A stretch of 64,000 bases of DNA. Source: Bartonella kosoyi. GTDB lineage: Bacteria > Pseudomonadota > Alphaproteobacteria > Rhizobiales > Rhizobiaceae. The stretch is from the NCBI RefSeq assembly GCF_003606325.2, contig NZ_CP031843.2, positions 372,001 through 436,000 of the forward strand, given 5' to 3'. The translations under genes and the position numbers were made by a program. The notes beneath the pieces are model-generated. The model ran no database searches and was not told where the DNA came from. It saw only the letters and a list, made by a program, of their open reading frames with translations. Within the stretch, counting starts at the first letter, position 1; every line of letters begins with the position of its first letter. Shown piece after piece: positions 45,612 through 55,929 of this stretch.

Positions 45612-46694
45612 TCACACATTTCTATTAGGAAAAAAAGCAGGCATATCAAAGCAGCGAAAGCCATAATGGTCTAGCCAACGCAGATCAGCATCAAAAAAAG
45701 CGCGTAAATCAGGCATGCCGTATTTCAACATGGCAATACGATCAATACCCATTCCCCATGCAAAGCCTTGATATTCATCGGGATCTAAACCAACATTTTT
45801 CAACACATGAGGATGCACCATTCCACATCCTAAAATTTCCAACCAATCCTGTCCTTCGCCAAACTTTACTTCTGAACCAGAACGATCACATTGAATATCT
45901 ACTTCCATAGATGGTTCGGTAAAAGGGAAAAAAGAGGGACGAAAGCGCATTTTTACTGAAGCAACTTCAAAAAACTCTTTACAAAAAGTTTCATGCAGCC
46001 ACATCATGTGGGCAATTGTAGAGGTTTTATCGATGACAAGACCTTCGACCTGATGAAACATGGGCGAATGCGTTGCATCTGAATCCATACGATATGTTTT
46101 CCCGGGAATAATGATCCGTATAGGTGCTTTTTGTTTTTCCAATGTGCGAATTTGTACAGGCGAGGTATGAGTCCGCAATAATTTGCGTTCTCCCATTTTA
46201 TCAACATTAAAAAAGAAGGTATCATGCATTTCACGTGCTGGATGCCCTTCAGGAAAGTTCAATGCCGTAAAATTATAATAATCTGTTTCAATATCTGGTC
46301 CTTCTGCAAGTGAAAAACCCAATTTTGTATAAATGGCGATAATTTCTTCAATCACCTGTGAAATAGGGTGAATACGCCCCCGTTCCATAGGCGAAGAACG
46401 AACAGGCAAGGTAATATCAACCGTTTCACGAGAAAGACGGGCATTCATTTCTTGTCTCTTCAGAAGATCACGCTTTTGCGTCCATAATTCTAAAATGCGA
46501 TTTTTTAATCCATTAAGAGCGGGTCCAACTTTTTGGCGCTCGCTCGCCTCCATCTTTCCTAATGCTTTTAATTTTTCAGAGATGCTTCCTTTTTTACCCA
46601 ATGCTGCAATACGCACTGCTTCAAGTGCTTGTTCATCACCTGCAGCTTCTAAGGCTAAACAAATTTCTTGTTCCAGACGCTCAATATCGTTCAT
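45612..46694 (-). CDS. pheS: Phenylalanyl-tRNA synthetase alpha subunit
   Basis: 360 residues. N-terminal coiled coil ([19 protein letters not shown]) that reaches the tRNA, then the class II core with motif 2 ([27 protein letters not shown]) and motif 3 ([17 protein letters not shown]). The ATG at 46694 fits the conserved start; the longer open frame to 46745 runs through a terminator-like hairpin and is rejected. Encoded upstream of pheT and downstream of rpmI-rplT. Confidence 0.97.
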   Translation of the reverse strand: MNDIERLEQEICLALEAAGDEQALEAVRIAALGKKGSISEKLKALGKMEASERQKVGPALNGLKNRILELWTQKRDLLKRQEMNARLSRETVDITLPVRSSPMERGRIHPISQVIEEIIAIYTKLGFSLAEGPDIETDYYNFTALNFPEGHPAREMHDTFFFNVDKMGERKLLRTHTSPVQIRTLEKQKAPIRIIIPGKTYRMDSDATHSPMFHQVEGLVIDKTSTIAHMMWLHETFCKEFFEVASVKMRFRPSFFPFTEPSMEVDIQCDRSGSEVKFGEGQDWLEILGCGMVHPHVLKNVGLDPDEYQGFAWGMGIDRIAMLKYGMPDLRAFFDADLRWLDHYGFRCFDMPAFFPNRNV

Positions 46695-46710
46695 ATTTTT
46701 GCCTATTTTT

Positions 46711-46748
46711 TTAATAAAAAAACCCGTACTCGCAATAGCCAGCACGGG
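46711..46748 (-). terminator. Terminator or attenuator between rplT and pheS
   Basis: On the minus strand CCCGT (46748-46744) and ACGGG (46727-46723) enclose a 16-nt loop with further pairing possible (GCTGGC..), then a long T-run. It ends 16 nt before the pheS ATG. It may be a partial terminator, or an attenuator that sets pheST expression; no leader peptide rich in Phe codons was seen. Confidence 0.65.
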
Positions 46749-46787
46749 ACCTCGAGTAAATGAATGCTTTAAGAGAACATGACTGGC

Positions 46788-47189
46788 TTACTTGACAGCG
46801 CTTTCAAAAGCATTAGGTGTTGTGTCTTTTAAATATTCTAAAGCTTTTTTTGCCGAAGCAACTAAAGCAGAAAATGCTTCTGCTTCATAGATTGCTATAT
46901 CTGAAAGAACTTTACGATCAACTTCAATACCGGCTTTTGATAAGCCATCAATAAAACGTCCATACGTTAAACCTTCTGCACGAACAGCCGCATTAATTCT
47001 CTGAATCCACAAAGCGCGGAAAGTACGCTTTCTATTTTTCCGATCACGATAAGCATATTGCTTTGAACGATCAACGGCTGCCTTAGCAGCGCGAATGGTA
47101 TTTTTACGCCGACCGTAAAAGCCTTCCGCTTGTTTAAGAACTTTTTTGTGCTTAGCGTGTGCTGTCACACCTCTTTTCACACGTGCCAT
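46788..47189 (-). CDS. rplT: 50S ribosomal protein L20
   Basis: 133 residues starting [19 protein letters not shown], with a basic N-terminal extension and the globular part [19 protein letters not shown]. The C-terminal tail is longer than in E. coli, as in other Rhizobiales. L20 is needed early in 50S assembly and represses its own operon in several bacteria. GAGGAG precedes the ATG. It follows rpmI by 33 nt. Confidence 0.97.
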   Translation of the reverse strand: MARVKRGVTAHAKHKKVLKQAEGFYGRRKNTIRAAKAAVDRSKQYAYRDRKNRKRTFRALWIQRINAAVRAEGLTYGRFIDGLSKAGIEVDRKVLSDIAIYEAEAFSALVASAKKALEYLKDTTPNAFESAVK

Positions 47190-47222
47190 GTTATAATCTC
47201 CTCAAAATCAAAAGCGCAAGGT

Positions 47223-47426
47223 TTAATGACCATTCGGCAAATAATGGTGAATAACTTTTTTAGCATCTTGTTCACACAAAACCATTGTTCCACGTGCATC
47301 GCGAATAAATTTATTCGAACGTTTAATCATGCCGTGGCGCTTACCGGCGGCTGCTACTTTAATTTTGCCTGACGCAGTGATTTTAAACCGCTTTTTAGCG
47401 GATGATTTGGTCTTCATCTTGGGCAT
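47223..47426 (-). CDS. rpmI: 50S ribosomal protein L35
   Basis: 67 residues: [20 protein letters not shown] to the basic C-terminus. The ATG at 47426 has GGAG 8 nt upstream; a longer open frame to 47567 is leader sequence, not protein. In many bacteria infC precedes rpmI; here nth is upstream and infC is not in the window. A hairpin-bearing leader precedes it. Confidence 0.96.
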   Translation of the reverse strand: MPKMKTKSSAKKRFKITASGKIKVAAAGKRHGMIKRSNKFIRDARGTMVLCEQDAKKVIHHYLPNGH

Positions 47427-47555
47427 TTTGCTACTCCATACATTAATTAATTCAATCGAATATTTTATCCATTCAAGTGGACCAACACTTGAATAAGCAT
47501 TTAAACAGCCACGGCATGCCCTGCCGGGCGGTTCTCCAGAGACGTTTTCATAAGC
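47427..47555 (-). promoter_or_regulatory. Structured leader of the rpmI-rplT operon
   Basis: A perfect 9-bp hairpin, ATTCAAGTG/CACTTGAAT (47471-47479 with 47486-47494), and a second GC-rich hairpin near CGGCA..TGCCG (about 47511-47526) lie between nth and rpmI. These suit the kind of leader to which L20 binds to repress its operon; this is inferred from position and structure only. Confidence 0.4.
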
Positions 47556-47582
47556 TAGTACACACAAAATAGCAAGAGTATA

Positions 47583-48344
47583 TTACAAAAAAATTGGCGC
47601 TCCATTGCCTTGAATTTCAACTAAAGGTGCTGGAATAGCATTTGTTTTGCTTGCAGCTTTACAGAGATCCGCAATAATACATTGCCTACATTGTGCTTTA
47701 CGTGCTTGGCAGATGTAACGCCCATGCAAAATCAGCCAATGATGCGCATGACGAAGATAATGAACCGGTATAATTTTTAATAATTTTTTCTCAACAATCT
47801 CTGGTGTTTTGCCAGGTGCCAAACCAAGACGATTGCTTAAGCGAAAAATATGTGTATCGACCGCCAAGGTAGGTTGACCGAAAGCAACATTCAAAACGAC
47901 ATTAGCTGTTTTGCGCCCCACGCCCGGAAGGGCCATAAGTGCTTCACGCGTATCAGGGACTTGACCACCATATTGCTCCATTAAACAGTTGCAAAGTGCA
48001 TAAACATTGCGTGCTTTTGCACGCCAAAGACCAATTGAACGGATATGATGTGCTATTTCTTCTTCTCCTAATGCAACCATTTTTTCCGGTTGATCAGCAA
48101 GGCGAAAGAGTTCTTTTGTTGCTTTATTAACACTTACATCTGTCGCTTGGGCTGAAAGAACAACGGCAATCAATAGTGTAAAAGTATTTATATAGTTAAG
48201 ATCACTCTTAGGTGTTGGGCGTTGCACAGAAAAACGGCGAAATATTTCTGCAATTTCATCTTTATTATATAATATACCAGATAAATTTCGCACCTTTGAT
48301 AATTTTATGGTATTTCGAGGTATTTTTATGTTACTTTGAGCCAT
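47583..48344 (-). CDS. nth: Endonuclease III (DNA glycosylase/AP lyase)
   Basis: 253 residues. Helix-hairpin-helix with the catalytic lysine (LPGVGRKTANVVL), the catalytic aspartate (LAVDTHIFRLSNRLG) and the C-terminal 4Fe-4S cluster C-x6-C-x2-C-x5-C (CQARKAQCRQCIIADLC). It removes oxidised pyrimidines in base-excision repair. It has about 40 more residues at the N-terminus than E. coli Nth. AGAGAG precedes the ATG. Divergent from hsp20. Confidence 0.96.
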   Translation of the reverse strand: MAQSNIKIPRNTIKLSKVRNLSGILYNKDEIAEIFRRFSVQRPTPKSDLNYINTFTLLIAVVLSAQATDVSVNKATKELFRLADQPEKMVALGEEEIAHHIRSIGLWRAKARNVYALCNCLMEQYGGQVPDTREALMALPGVGRKTANVVLNVAFGQPTLAVDTHIFRLSNRLGLAPGKTPEIVEKKLLKIIPVHYLRHAHHWLILHGRYICQARKAQCRQCIIADLCKAASKTNAIPAPLVEIQGNGAPIFL

Positions 48345-48365
48345 AGAACTCTCTTAATCTTCTCT

Positions 48366-48394
48366 CTTGAAGTTATCATTCACGCTCGCCATAT
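48366..48394 (+). promoter_or_regulatory. Candidate RpoH (sigma-32) promoter of hsp20
   Basis: CTTGAA (48366-48371), a 15-nt spacer and CGCCATAT (48387-48394) differ from the classic E. coli heat-shock promoter CTTGAA-N13-15-CCCCATNT at a single base. It is 70 bp upstream of the hsp20 ATG. Confidence 0.6.
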
Positions 48395-48464
48395 GAGAAG
48401 AATGCAGCGAACACTTTATATAGGGTTTGGTCAAGTCAAGCCACTTTAAAGAGGATACTCATGA

Positions 48465-48896
48465 ATGACACATGTGACATCTTTCTCCAATCCTTTTCTT
48501 TTAGGATTTGAAACCGTAGAAAAAATATTACAACGTATCGGTAAAGCTGATGAGGCTTACCCAGCTTATAATATTGAACGTTTACATAAAAACGATGATG
48601 CAAATCATATCCGGATAACTTTAGCTGTTGCTGGATTTAAGATTAATCATCTTAATATTTTGCTCGATGATAATCAATTGGTTATTCATGGTAAACAAAC
48701 AGACAATCAAAATCATCAATATTTATATCGCGGTATAGCCGCGCGGCAGTTCCAGCGGACCTTTGTTCTTGCGGAAGGGATGAATGTTACAAATGCCGAG
48801 TTGAAAAATGGTCTTTTATCAATTAATCTGTATCAACCGAAACTAAAAAAAGAAATAAAACAGATTCCAATTAAAGTCAGTAGTGGTGAGTCATAA
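48465..48896 (+). CDS. Small heat-shock protein, Hsp20/alpha-crystallin family (IbpA type)
   Basis: 143 residues. The alpha-crystallin domain spans about 40-130, with AEGMNVTNAELKNGLLSINL (the L-x-N-G-L-L-x-I/V core). N-terminus NPFLLGFETVEKIL resembles IbpA/HspA types of Rhizobiales. It holds unfolding proteins for DnaK/DnaJ refolding. The ATG at 48465 follows AAGAGGA; an overlapping ATG at 48461 is in another frame. A DUF1150 gene follows after 26 nt, and a sigma-32-like promoter lies upstream. Confidence 0.93.
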   Translation: MTHVTSFSNPFLLGFETVEKILQRIGKADEAYPAYNIERLHKNDDANHIRITLAVAGFKINHLNILLDDNQLVIHGKQTDNQNHQYLYRGIAARQFQRTFVLAEGMNVTNAELKNGLLSINLYQPKLKKEIKQIPIKVSSGES

Positions 48897-48922
48897 AAGT
48901 TAAGGCGTAAAGGAACAGTGAA

Positions 48923-49174
48923 ATGGGAGAACATAAACAAAGCTTATCGTTTCAGAACACGTCCTACTCTGATGCGGGACAGATTGCTTATTTAAAAAAG
49001 GTTTGTACAGATGATCTGGCTAAAAACTTTCCAGATCTTCCGCCCATGACTCCAGGCATTACCATATGGGCGCTTTTTGGTGAAACAGGTTATCCTATCA
49101 TTTTATCCGATGAGCGCTCTATCGCTCTTGCTGGAGCCAATGAGCACGAGCTCCAAATTGTCACTCTACACTAG
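48923..49174 (+). CDS. DUF1150 family small protein
   Basis: 83 residues with the family's central PPMTPGITIWALFGETGYPIILSD and ending VTLH. Its position directly after an Hsp20 gene is conserved in Rhizobiales, suggesting heat-induced co-expression. Function unknown. AAAGGAA lies 9 nt before the ATG. Confidence 0.9.
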   Translation: MGEHKQSLSFQNTSYSDAGQIAYLKKVCTDDLAKNFPDLPPMTPGITIWALFGETGYPIILSDERSIALAGANEHELQIVTLH

Positions 49175-49766
49175 ATTGCGCTTTACGAGAAAAAACTTAA
49201 GCTATTTAATAAATTCTATTTGTTTTTTCTCAATTAAAGGGCATGGAGCTGTATTTCTCTTTACATAAGTGTAAAGGGAGGAGTTTTCTATAAGCTTTAT
49301 TTATCTATGGGGCCTTTATACCGTTCACAGGCTTGATTTGAAATATCACTATGGAGTGCTTTTAAAAGGCATAAAACTTAAAGTATAAGGATATGGTAAG
49401 TTTTACCATTAGACCTTCATATTCTTCACCCATTAAGGTTGTTTTCTTATACCAGAAATTACGTAAACAAATAGATGTAATATATTCACTAAATCTAGTA
49501 TATAAAAGTCTGGAAGAGTTTGTGCTACGTTGAACCGTTTTGATATTTGTTTCAAACATGCAGTTACGCTGGGATTAGATGTTGATTAATAGGTCGTAGA
49601 AAAATAAAAGCTTTGTGTCTTTATGAGGAAGTTTATGCAGGGTTTTTAATTTTGTGCTTCAAATGCCTTAGTACAATGATTTTTCTCTTTTGAATATTAA
49701 AGCTCTTGTTTTTATGGTGAAGTTACAGCACAACAAGCAAAATGAAATCATTTGAGGGGAAAAATA
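49175..49766. other. Intergenic region between the DUF1150 gene and ilvD
   Basis: AT-rich, without a credible gene, tRNA or family I/II repeat match. A minus-strand open frame at 49362-49559 has no family signature. Confidence 0.4.
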
Positions 49767-51605
49767 ATGCCTTCTTACCGTTCAAGAATATCGACGCACG
49801 GGCGTAATATGGCAGGAGCCCGCGGTCTTTGGCGTGCAACAGGGATGAAAGATGCGGATTTCGGTAAACCCATTATTGCGATTGCGAATTCTTTTACACA
49901 ATTTGTACCAGGGCATGTCCATTTAAAAGATCTTGGGCAATTGGTTGCACAACAGATAGAAATTGCCGGTGGCGTTGCGAAAGAGTTTAACACCATTGCT
50001 GTCGATGATGGAATTGCCATGGGGCACGATGGAATGCTTTATTCTTTGCCTTCACGTGAAATTATTGCTGATTCTGTAGAGTATATGGTCAACGCCCATT
50101 GTGCGGATGCTCTTGTCTGTATTTCTAATTGTGACAAAATTACCCCTGGAATGTTAATGGCGGCTTTACGCTTGAATATTCCAACAATCTTTGTTTCAGG
50201 CGGTCCTATGGAAGCCGGTAAGATTAAATGGAAAGATCAAGATTTAAGAGTTGATTTGGTTGATGCTATGATCGCAGCCGCTTCAGAACAGAATTCAGAA
50301 GAAGAAGTTGCTGAAATGGAGCGTGCCGCTTGTCCCACATGTGGTTCTTGTTCAGGAATGTTTACGGCCAACTCTATGAATTGCTTAACGGAAGCCTTGG
50401 GGCTTTCGCTTCCCGGAAATGGATCCGTGCTCGCAACACATAGAGATCGACGGATGCTTTTTGAAGAAGCTGGAAGGCAGATTGTTGCATTGGTCAAGCG
50501 TTATTATGAAAAAGATGATGAAACAGTTTTGCCACGCTCTATTGCTTCACGCAAGGCTTTTGAAAATGCCATGACCGTTGATATAGCCATGGGGGGATCA
50601 ACCAATACCGTACTACATCTTTTAGCAGCGGCGCAAGAAGGTGAGGTGGATTTTACCATGACAGATATTGATCACCTTTCACGTCGTGTTCCGGTTTTAT
50701 GCAAGGTTGCTCCTGCTGTTGCAAATGTCCATATGGAAGATGTCCATCGCGCGGGTGGTATTATGGGGCTTTTAGGCGAATTGGATGCGGCAGGACTCAT
50801 TGATACATCAACTTATACGGTTCACGCAAAAACGATGAAAGAAGCTCTTGATCGTTGGGATGTGAAAAAAACCAATGAACCAACAGTTTATGCATTTTAT
50901 CGTGCTGCTCCAGGGGGGATTCCAACACAGACAGCTTTTAGCCAATCTTGTCGCTATGAGACTCTTGATCTTGATCGTGAAAAAGGTGTGATTCGCGATA
51001 GGGGACATGCCTATTCACAAGATGGAGGATTGGCAGTTCTTTATGGAAATATTGCCAAAGATGGCTGTATTGTAAAAACAGCAGGTGTTGATCAGTCAAT
51101 TTTGACTTTTAAAGGTCCGGCAAGAATTTTTGAAAGCCAAGATTCAGCGGTTTCAGCTATATTAACGGATGAAATTAAATCAGGCGAAATTGTTTTAATC
51201 CGTTATGAAGGTCCACGTGGTGGACCTGGAATGCAAGAAATGCTTTATCCAACGAGTTATCTTAAGTCTAAAGGATTGGGTAAGGTCTGTGCACTTGTGA
51301 CGGATGGACGTTTTTCAGGAGGGAGCTCAGGGCTCTCGATAGGCCATATTTCACCAGAAGCAGCTGAGGGAGGAGAAATTGCGTTGGTGGAAGAAGGGGA
51401 TATCATAGAAATTGACATCCCAAACCGTAGCATTCATATGTTGGTTGATGCTGCTGAGATGAAACAGCGTCGTGCTAAGATGGAAGCAAAAGGAAAAGAT
51501 GCTTGGCAGCCGGTTGAGAAGCGCCAGCGCAAAGTTTCAAAGGCTCTCAAAGCTTATGCTGCAATGACGACATCTGCTGCAAAGGGTGCAGTTCGTAGCA
51601 TATGA
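49767..51605 (+). CDS. ilvD: Dihydroxy-acid dehydratase
   Basis: 612 residues. Cluster-binding and active-site motifs: [35 protein letters not shown], and [12 protein letters not shown] plus [20 protein letters not shown] towards the C-terminus. The enzyme is a [2Fe-2S] protein making the keto acids of valine and isoleucine. The ATG at 49767 has GAGGGG 9 nt upstream; an upstream in-frame start at 49752 is rejected. No other ilv genes lie beside it. Confidence 0.97.
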   Translation: MPSYRSRISTHGRNMAGARGLWRATGMKDADFGKPIIAIANSFTQFVPGHVHLKDLGQLVAQQIEIAGGVAKEFNTIAVDDGIAMGHDGMLYSLPSREIIADSVEYMVNAHCADALVCISNCDKITPGMLMAALRLNIPTIFVSGGPMEAGKIKWKDQDLRVDLVDAMIAAASEQNSEEEVAEMERAACPTCGSCSGMFTANSMNCLTEALGLSLPGNGSVLATHRDRRMLFEEAGRQIVALVKRYYEKDDETVLPRSIASRKAFENAMTVDIAMGGSTNTVLHLLAAAQEGEVDFTMTDIDHLSRRVPVLCKVAPAVANVHMEDVHRAGGIMGLLGELDAAGLIDTSTYTVHAKTMKEALDRWDVKKTNEPTVYAFYRAAPGGIPTQTAFSQSCRYETLDLDREKGVIRDRGHAYSQDGGLAVLYGNIAKDGCIVKTAGVDQSILTFKGPARIFESQDSAVSAILTDEIKSGEIVLIRYEGPRGGPGMQEMLYPTSYLKSKGLGKVCALVTDGRFSGGSSGLSIGHISPEAAEGGEIALVEEGDIIEIDIPNRSIHMLVDAAEMKQRRAKMEAKGKDAWQPVEKRQRKVSKALKAYAAMTTSAAKGAVRSI

Positions 51606-51760
51606 TTACATGAAAGGTCCGGTTTATGGAAAATGAACGGTGTGATAAGAGATTGAGTAAGTCTTTTTTCTAATATTCCAAGCTGATTATTTTACTTTGC
51701 TCTGGAAAAATATTTTAAACCAGGATGCATAAGGTTTTGAGAGAGAAGGCAAGGCATTGA

Positions 51761-51933
51761 TTTATAATGATAATTCACTGTTTTGTATTGTTTTGTATAT
51801 TGAATGAGAGTCTCGAATATCGTAGGATTCTCTTATTTCAAACTTCTCTATGTTGAATCAATCAAAAACACTCATTTGCACATCACAAGCGGGATGAATG
51901 TGTGGATAAAATTTGTATAAGAAAGGACTAAAA
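51761..51933 (+). repeat. Integrase leader repeat, family I copy B
   Basis: Non-coding leader of the broken integrase. It shares TTTATAATGATAATT (51761-51775), a TTGAATCAATC block (51853), CACAAGCGGG (51884-51893) and a GAAAGGA ribosome site with the copies at 12585 (plus) and about 22200 (minus). Confidence 0.65.
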
Positions 51934-52853
51934 ATGGCTCTTATGAACCGTCTTAATGCAAGATCTGTCGCAACATTGGGAGCAGGCAAATAGTGTGATG
52001 GTGCTGGCTTGCTTCTCCATAAGCGTAAAGATGGAGGTGCTCAATGGATTTTTTTACGGTATACCCTTCACGGGCGCCGTCGTGAAATGGGATTGGGTGC
52101 CTTGAGAGATGTCTCTTTAAAACAAGCCCGTGAATTGGCAACTGGGTGGCGTTCTGTTCTTCGTGAAGGTTGTGACCCTATTAAAGAACGCAACAAACAA
52201 AAGCGTGAGGCAATAAGCAATCTTCATTACTGAAAAGATATCGCGTTGGATGCTTTTGAAAGTCGTAAAGCAGAACTAAAGAATGATGGGAAAAATGGGC
52301 GTTGGTTTTCGCCTTTACAACTTCATATTCTCCTTAAATTAGGCTGTCTGCCCGTTTCTGAGATTACACAAACAGAAATACGCAATGTTCTTGCTCCCAT
52401 TTGGCATACAAAAGCAGGAATAGCAGAGAAAGCACTCATTCGTCTTAATCTTTGTCTTAAACATGCTGCTGCCTTAGGGGCGGATGTTGATTTACAAGCA
52501 CCAACAAAAGCACGCGCGCTCTTAGGGAAACAACTCCATAAAACACAAAATTTTCCAGCCATGGATTGGAAAGATGTCCCTGCCTTTTATAAAACACTTC
52601 GTGAAGCATCAACTCTAACACAACTGCTTTGCGTTTGCTTATTCTGACAGGTGTCCGTACTAATCCACTGCGTCATATTCGTGAAGATCAAGTTGATAGC
52701 GATATATGGATTATCCCTGCTGAAAATATGAAAGGAAGACGCGATGCTACAACAGAATTTCGCGTGTCTCTATCAACAGAAGCATTAGATATTTTAGTAA
52801 AAATACAGTGCTATGATTGTTGGATTTTACAAGAAAATAAACAATTGGTTTGA
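51934..52853 (+). pseudogene. Broken tyrosine recombinase (P4-type, DUF4102 integrase)
   Basis: ATG at 51934 behind AGAAAGGA opens MALMNRLNARSVATLGAGK, then an in-frame TAG interrupts before CDGAGLLLHKRKDGG. The DUF4102 arm-binding domain continues (RYTLHGRRREMGLGALRDVS, ELATGWRSVLREGCDPIKER), another TGA stops it near 52231, the core-binding region follows (to about 52640), a frameshift occurs there, and the catalytic domain restarts with LTGVRTNPLRHIREDQVD (first catalytic Arg) but ends at 52853 without the H-x-x-R and Tyr boxes. At least two stops, one frameshift and a C-terminal truncation show it is dead. It is a relic of an integrated element. No tRNA adjoins it. Confidence 0.9.
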
Positions 52854-52988
52854 GGAAATGTCTATACACTTGCTTTCTTTATATGCATTTAATGCTTTTT
52901 AACAGATTTTACATGAAAACGGTGATAATAGCGTGCACAATTTAATATGTATGAGAACAATCAAGACAAAATACAGTGTTTTATTGGT

Positions 52989-55733
52989 CTATAAAGGATT
53001 ATTTTTTTCCAGTTGTTTGAGGTGGTAAATTGCTTCTAAAGCTTGCTTAGGGGAGAGCTCATCGGGATGAATATTTTTTAAAGCTTCGTGAAGGACATCA
53101 TGTTTGTTTCTCTCTTCGTTGAAGGGAGAGGTTGCTTTAAGGGAAAAGAGCGGTAAATCATCAATGAGTTTATGTCCTTTTCCAGCCATTTCACCTTGTT
53201 CTAATTGATGAAGAACATCTGTTGCTCGTGTAATAACGGCTGGAGGAAGTCCAGCAAGCTTTGCAACCTGTACACCATAGGATCGGTCTGCCGCTCCTGG
53301 TGTGACCTCATGAAGAAAAACCACATCACCATCCCAATTTTTGACTTTCATGGTGACATTATGCAGTCTGTCAAGTTTTTCGGTAAGAGCGGTCATTTCA
53401 TGAAAATGGGTAGCGAGAATAGCACGACAGTGATTAACTTCATGGAGATATTCAACGGCTGCCCAAGCAATAGAAAGTCCATCAAAGGTTGATGTTCCAC
53501 GTCCTATTTCATCAAGAATAACAAGAGAATGGTGACTTGCATGATTGAGAATCGTTGCTGTTTCAACCATTTCCATCATAAAGGTTGAGCGCCCCCGTGC
53601 AAGATCATCGGAAGCACCAACGCGACTAAACAGGCGATCAACGACGCCAATATGTGCTGAAGTTGCTGGAACAAAGGACCCCATTTGTGCCATAATAGCA
53701 ATGAGAGCATTTTGCCGCAAAAAAGTTGATTTTCCTCCCATATTAGGCCCTGTCAAAAGCCAGATTGCTGCATATTGCTGGTTTTCTTGTACAGAGAGAT
53801 CACAATCATTGGCAACGAAGGGTTCGGCTGCTTGTTTACGGAGTGCTTGTTCAACGACAGGATGGCGTCCTGCTGTAATATGAAAGGTTAGTGAATGATC
53901 AATTTTAGGGCGACAATATCCTTGTTCTTCAGCAAGATATGCTAAAGCAACAGACACATCTAAAATAGCAAGCGCTTCAGCGGCTTTACGAATAAACTCA
54001 ACTTGTTCAATAATTTCCTGAACAAGAGTATCAAAGATCTCTAGTTCAAGGGTTAATGCGTGATTGGCAGCATGGGCAATACGGCTTTCAAGATCAGCAA
54101 GCTCTGTTGTTGTAAAACGCATCGCATTTGCCATTGTTTGTCGATGAATAAAACGAGCTTTAGCTTGTGGATTATTTGTAAGACTAGATGCTTGTGTACT
54201 GGTGATTTCAATGAAGTATCCTAGAATATTATTATGCTTGATTTTAAGAGTCTTAATATCTGTTTCTTGGGCATATTGTGCTTGAAGCTCAGCAATAACA
54301 CGGCGCGATTCATCTCGTAAAGCACGCATTTCATCGAGTTCTTTATGATAATTGGAGCGAATAAAACCACCATCACGTTTAAGCAGAGGGAGATCATCAG
54401 CCAATGCTTGTTCTAAATGGCAATGTAAAGAAACGGGTAGATTTGAAAACACCTGTTGTACATCACTTATTTCTTGAGGCAGAAGCTCATTATTGAGAAG
54501 TTGATTCAGTTCACGAATGATCTCAAAGCCGCGCTGGATTGTTGCCATATCACGGGGACCTCCTCGTCCAAGAGCCAAACGTGAAACGGCGCGGGGCATA
54601 TCTGGTCCCCCTTTTAAAACGAGTTTTATCGCTTCTGCAAGAGAAGGATTGTGGCAAAAAAAATCAATAGAATCCAAACGTGTATCAATCGCTGAAGGGG
54701 TGGTGAGGGGAGCAATAAGACGATCGATAAGAAGGCGTGATCCTCCTCCTGTTACAGTGCGGTCAATCGCTTTCAATAAGCTTCCATCCCGTTGACCTGA
54801 TGTTGTTCGAATAAGTTCAAGGCTTAGTCTAGTTGCAGCATCGATAAAAAGGGTAGCACTTTCATTTTGGCGCTCAGGTTGCATGAGGGGAGGACGATGC
54901 GTGATTTGTGTTTTTTCGATATAACGAATAGCAGCCACGATGGCAGAGAGTTCGCAGCGTGAATAATCGGCAACACCTTCAAGTGTTGAAAGTTTAAAAT
55001 AAGTGCAAATATCGCGTTCAGCGGTGAGGGTATCAAAGAGACAAGCTGGTTGAGGTGATACGATATGATCAAGAACATTAAAAAGTGATTTGTGGGATTT
55101 ATCATGAAAAAAGGCATCAGCAACAATAATTTCTTGCGGATCCACACGCATAATATCTGCTAAAAGTTTTTCTTGTCGGCTTTCTGTTACACGAAATATG
55201 CCTGTTGAAATATCAATCCAAGAAAGGGCAAAATCCTCTCCATCGCTGGTTTTTATACGGGAGAGTGTCATCAAATAATTTGCACGTGTTGGATCAAGGA
55301 GTTTTTCTTCTGTTATTGTTCCAGGGGTTACAAGGCGAACAACATCACGCCGAACAACAGATTTTGATCCCCGTTTTTTTGCCTCAGCAGGATCTTCTGT
55401 TTGTTCACAAACAGCAACGCGATAACCACAAGCGATCAGCTTTTGCAAATAATCGTCTGCAGCATGAACGGGAACACCACACATAGGAATATCTTGCCCT
55501 AAATGTTTTCCGCGTGCTGTGAGTGTGATTCCTAAAGCTTGAGCAGCTTCAATTGCATCATTAAAAAATAATTCATAAAAATCCCCCATTCGGTAAAAAA
55601 GAAGGGAATCATGATGGACGGCTTTGATTTCTATGTATTGCTCCATCATGGGGGTAGGACGTTCTTGAGAGGAAGCGAATGAGGAGGCAGGCTGTGGAAT
55701 TAAATTATTTTTATGGTCGTTTTTTTTATCCAT
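52989..55733 (-). CDS. mutS: DNA mismatch repair protein MutS
   Basis: 914 residues. The mismatch-binding F-x-E motif lies near the N-terminus ([11 protein letters not shown]); the ATPase has Walker [15 protein letters not shown] (about 660) and Walker [16 protein letters not shown], with a C-terminal tail ending LKQLEKNN. It recognises mispairs and recruits MutL. It is a single gene, convergent with the integrase remnant and divergent from maeB. Confidence 0.97.
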   Translation of the reverse strand: MDKKNDHKNNLIPQPASSFASSQERPTPMMEQYIEIKAVHHDSLLFYRMGDFYELFFNDAIEAAQALGITLTARGKHLGQDIPMCGVPVHAADDYLQKLIACGYRVAVCEQTEDPAEAKKRGSKSVVRRDVVRLVTPGTITEEKLLDPTRANYLMTLSRIKTSDGEDFALSWIDISTGIFRVTESRQEKLLADIMRVDPQEIIVADAFFHDKSHKSLFNVLDHIVSPQPACLFDTLTAERDICTYFKLSTLEGVADYSRCELSAIVAAIRYIEKTQITHRPPLMQPERQNESATLFIDAATRLSLELIRTTSGQRDGSLLKAIDRTVTGGGSRLLIDRLIAPLTTPSAIDTRLDSIDFFCHNPSLAEAIKLVLKGGPDMPRAVSRLALGRGGPRDMATIQRGFEIIRELNQLLNNELLPQEISDVQQVFSNLPVSLHCHLEQALADDLPLLKRDGGFIRSNYHKELDEMRALRDESRRVIAELQAQYAQETDIKTLKIKHNNILGYFIEITSTQASSLTNNPQAKARFIHRQTMANAMRFTTTELADLESRIAHAANHALTLELEIFDTLVQEIIEQVEFIRKAAEALAILDVSVALAYLAEEQGYCRPKIDHSLTFHITAGRHPVVEQALRKQAAEPFVANDCDLSVQENQQYAAIWLLTGPNMGGKSTFLRQNALIAIMAQMGSFVPATSAHIGVVDRLFSRVGASDDLARGRSTFMMEMVETATILNHASHHSLVILDEIGRGTSTFDGLSIAWAAVEYLHEVNHCRAILATHFHEMTALTEKLDRLHNVTMKVKNWDGDVVFLHEVTPGAADRSYGVQVAKLAGLPPAVITRATDVLHQLEQGEMAGKGHKLIDDLPLFSLKATSPFNEERNKHDVLHEALKNIHPDELSPKQALEAIYHLKQLEKNNPL

Positions 55734-55929
55734 TTTTACGTGGCCCGTTCCCTTTAACTGAAGCTTTTAGTCTTTTTTTATTTACTTCAATATTTATTTA
55801 TCTCTAAATTGAAACGCATCATCAGATTTGCTAAGGCAAGAATAGCGATTTCTAACATATGAATCAAATTTAATGACTATACGCATTATCAAGCAAAATT
55901 TACACTGTTTTTGGAGAAAATAAAGTGAG

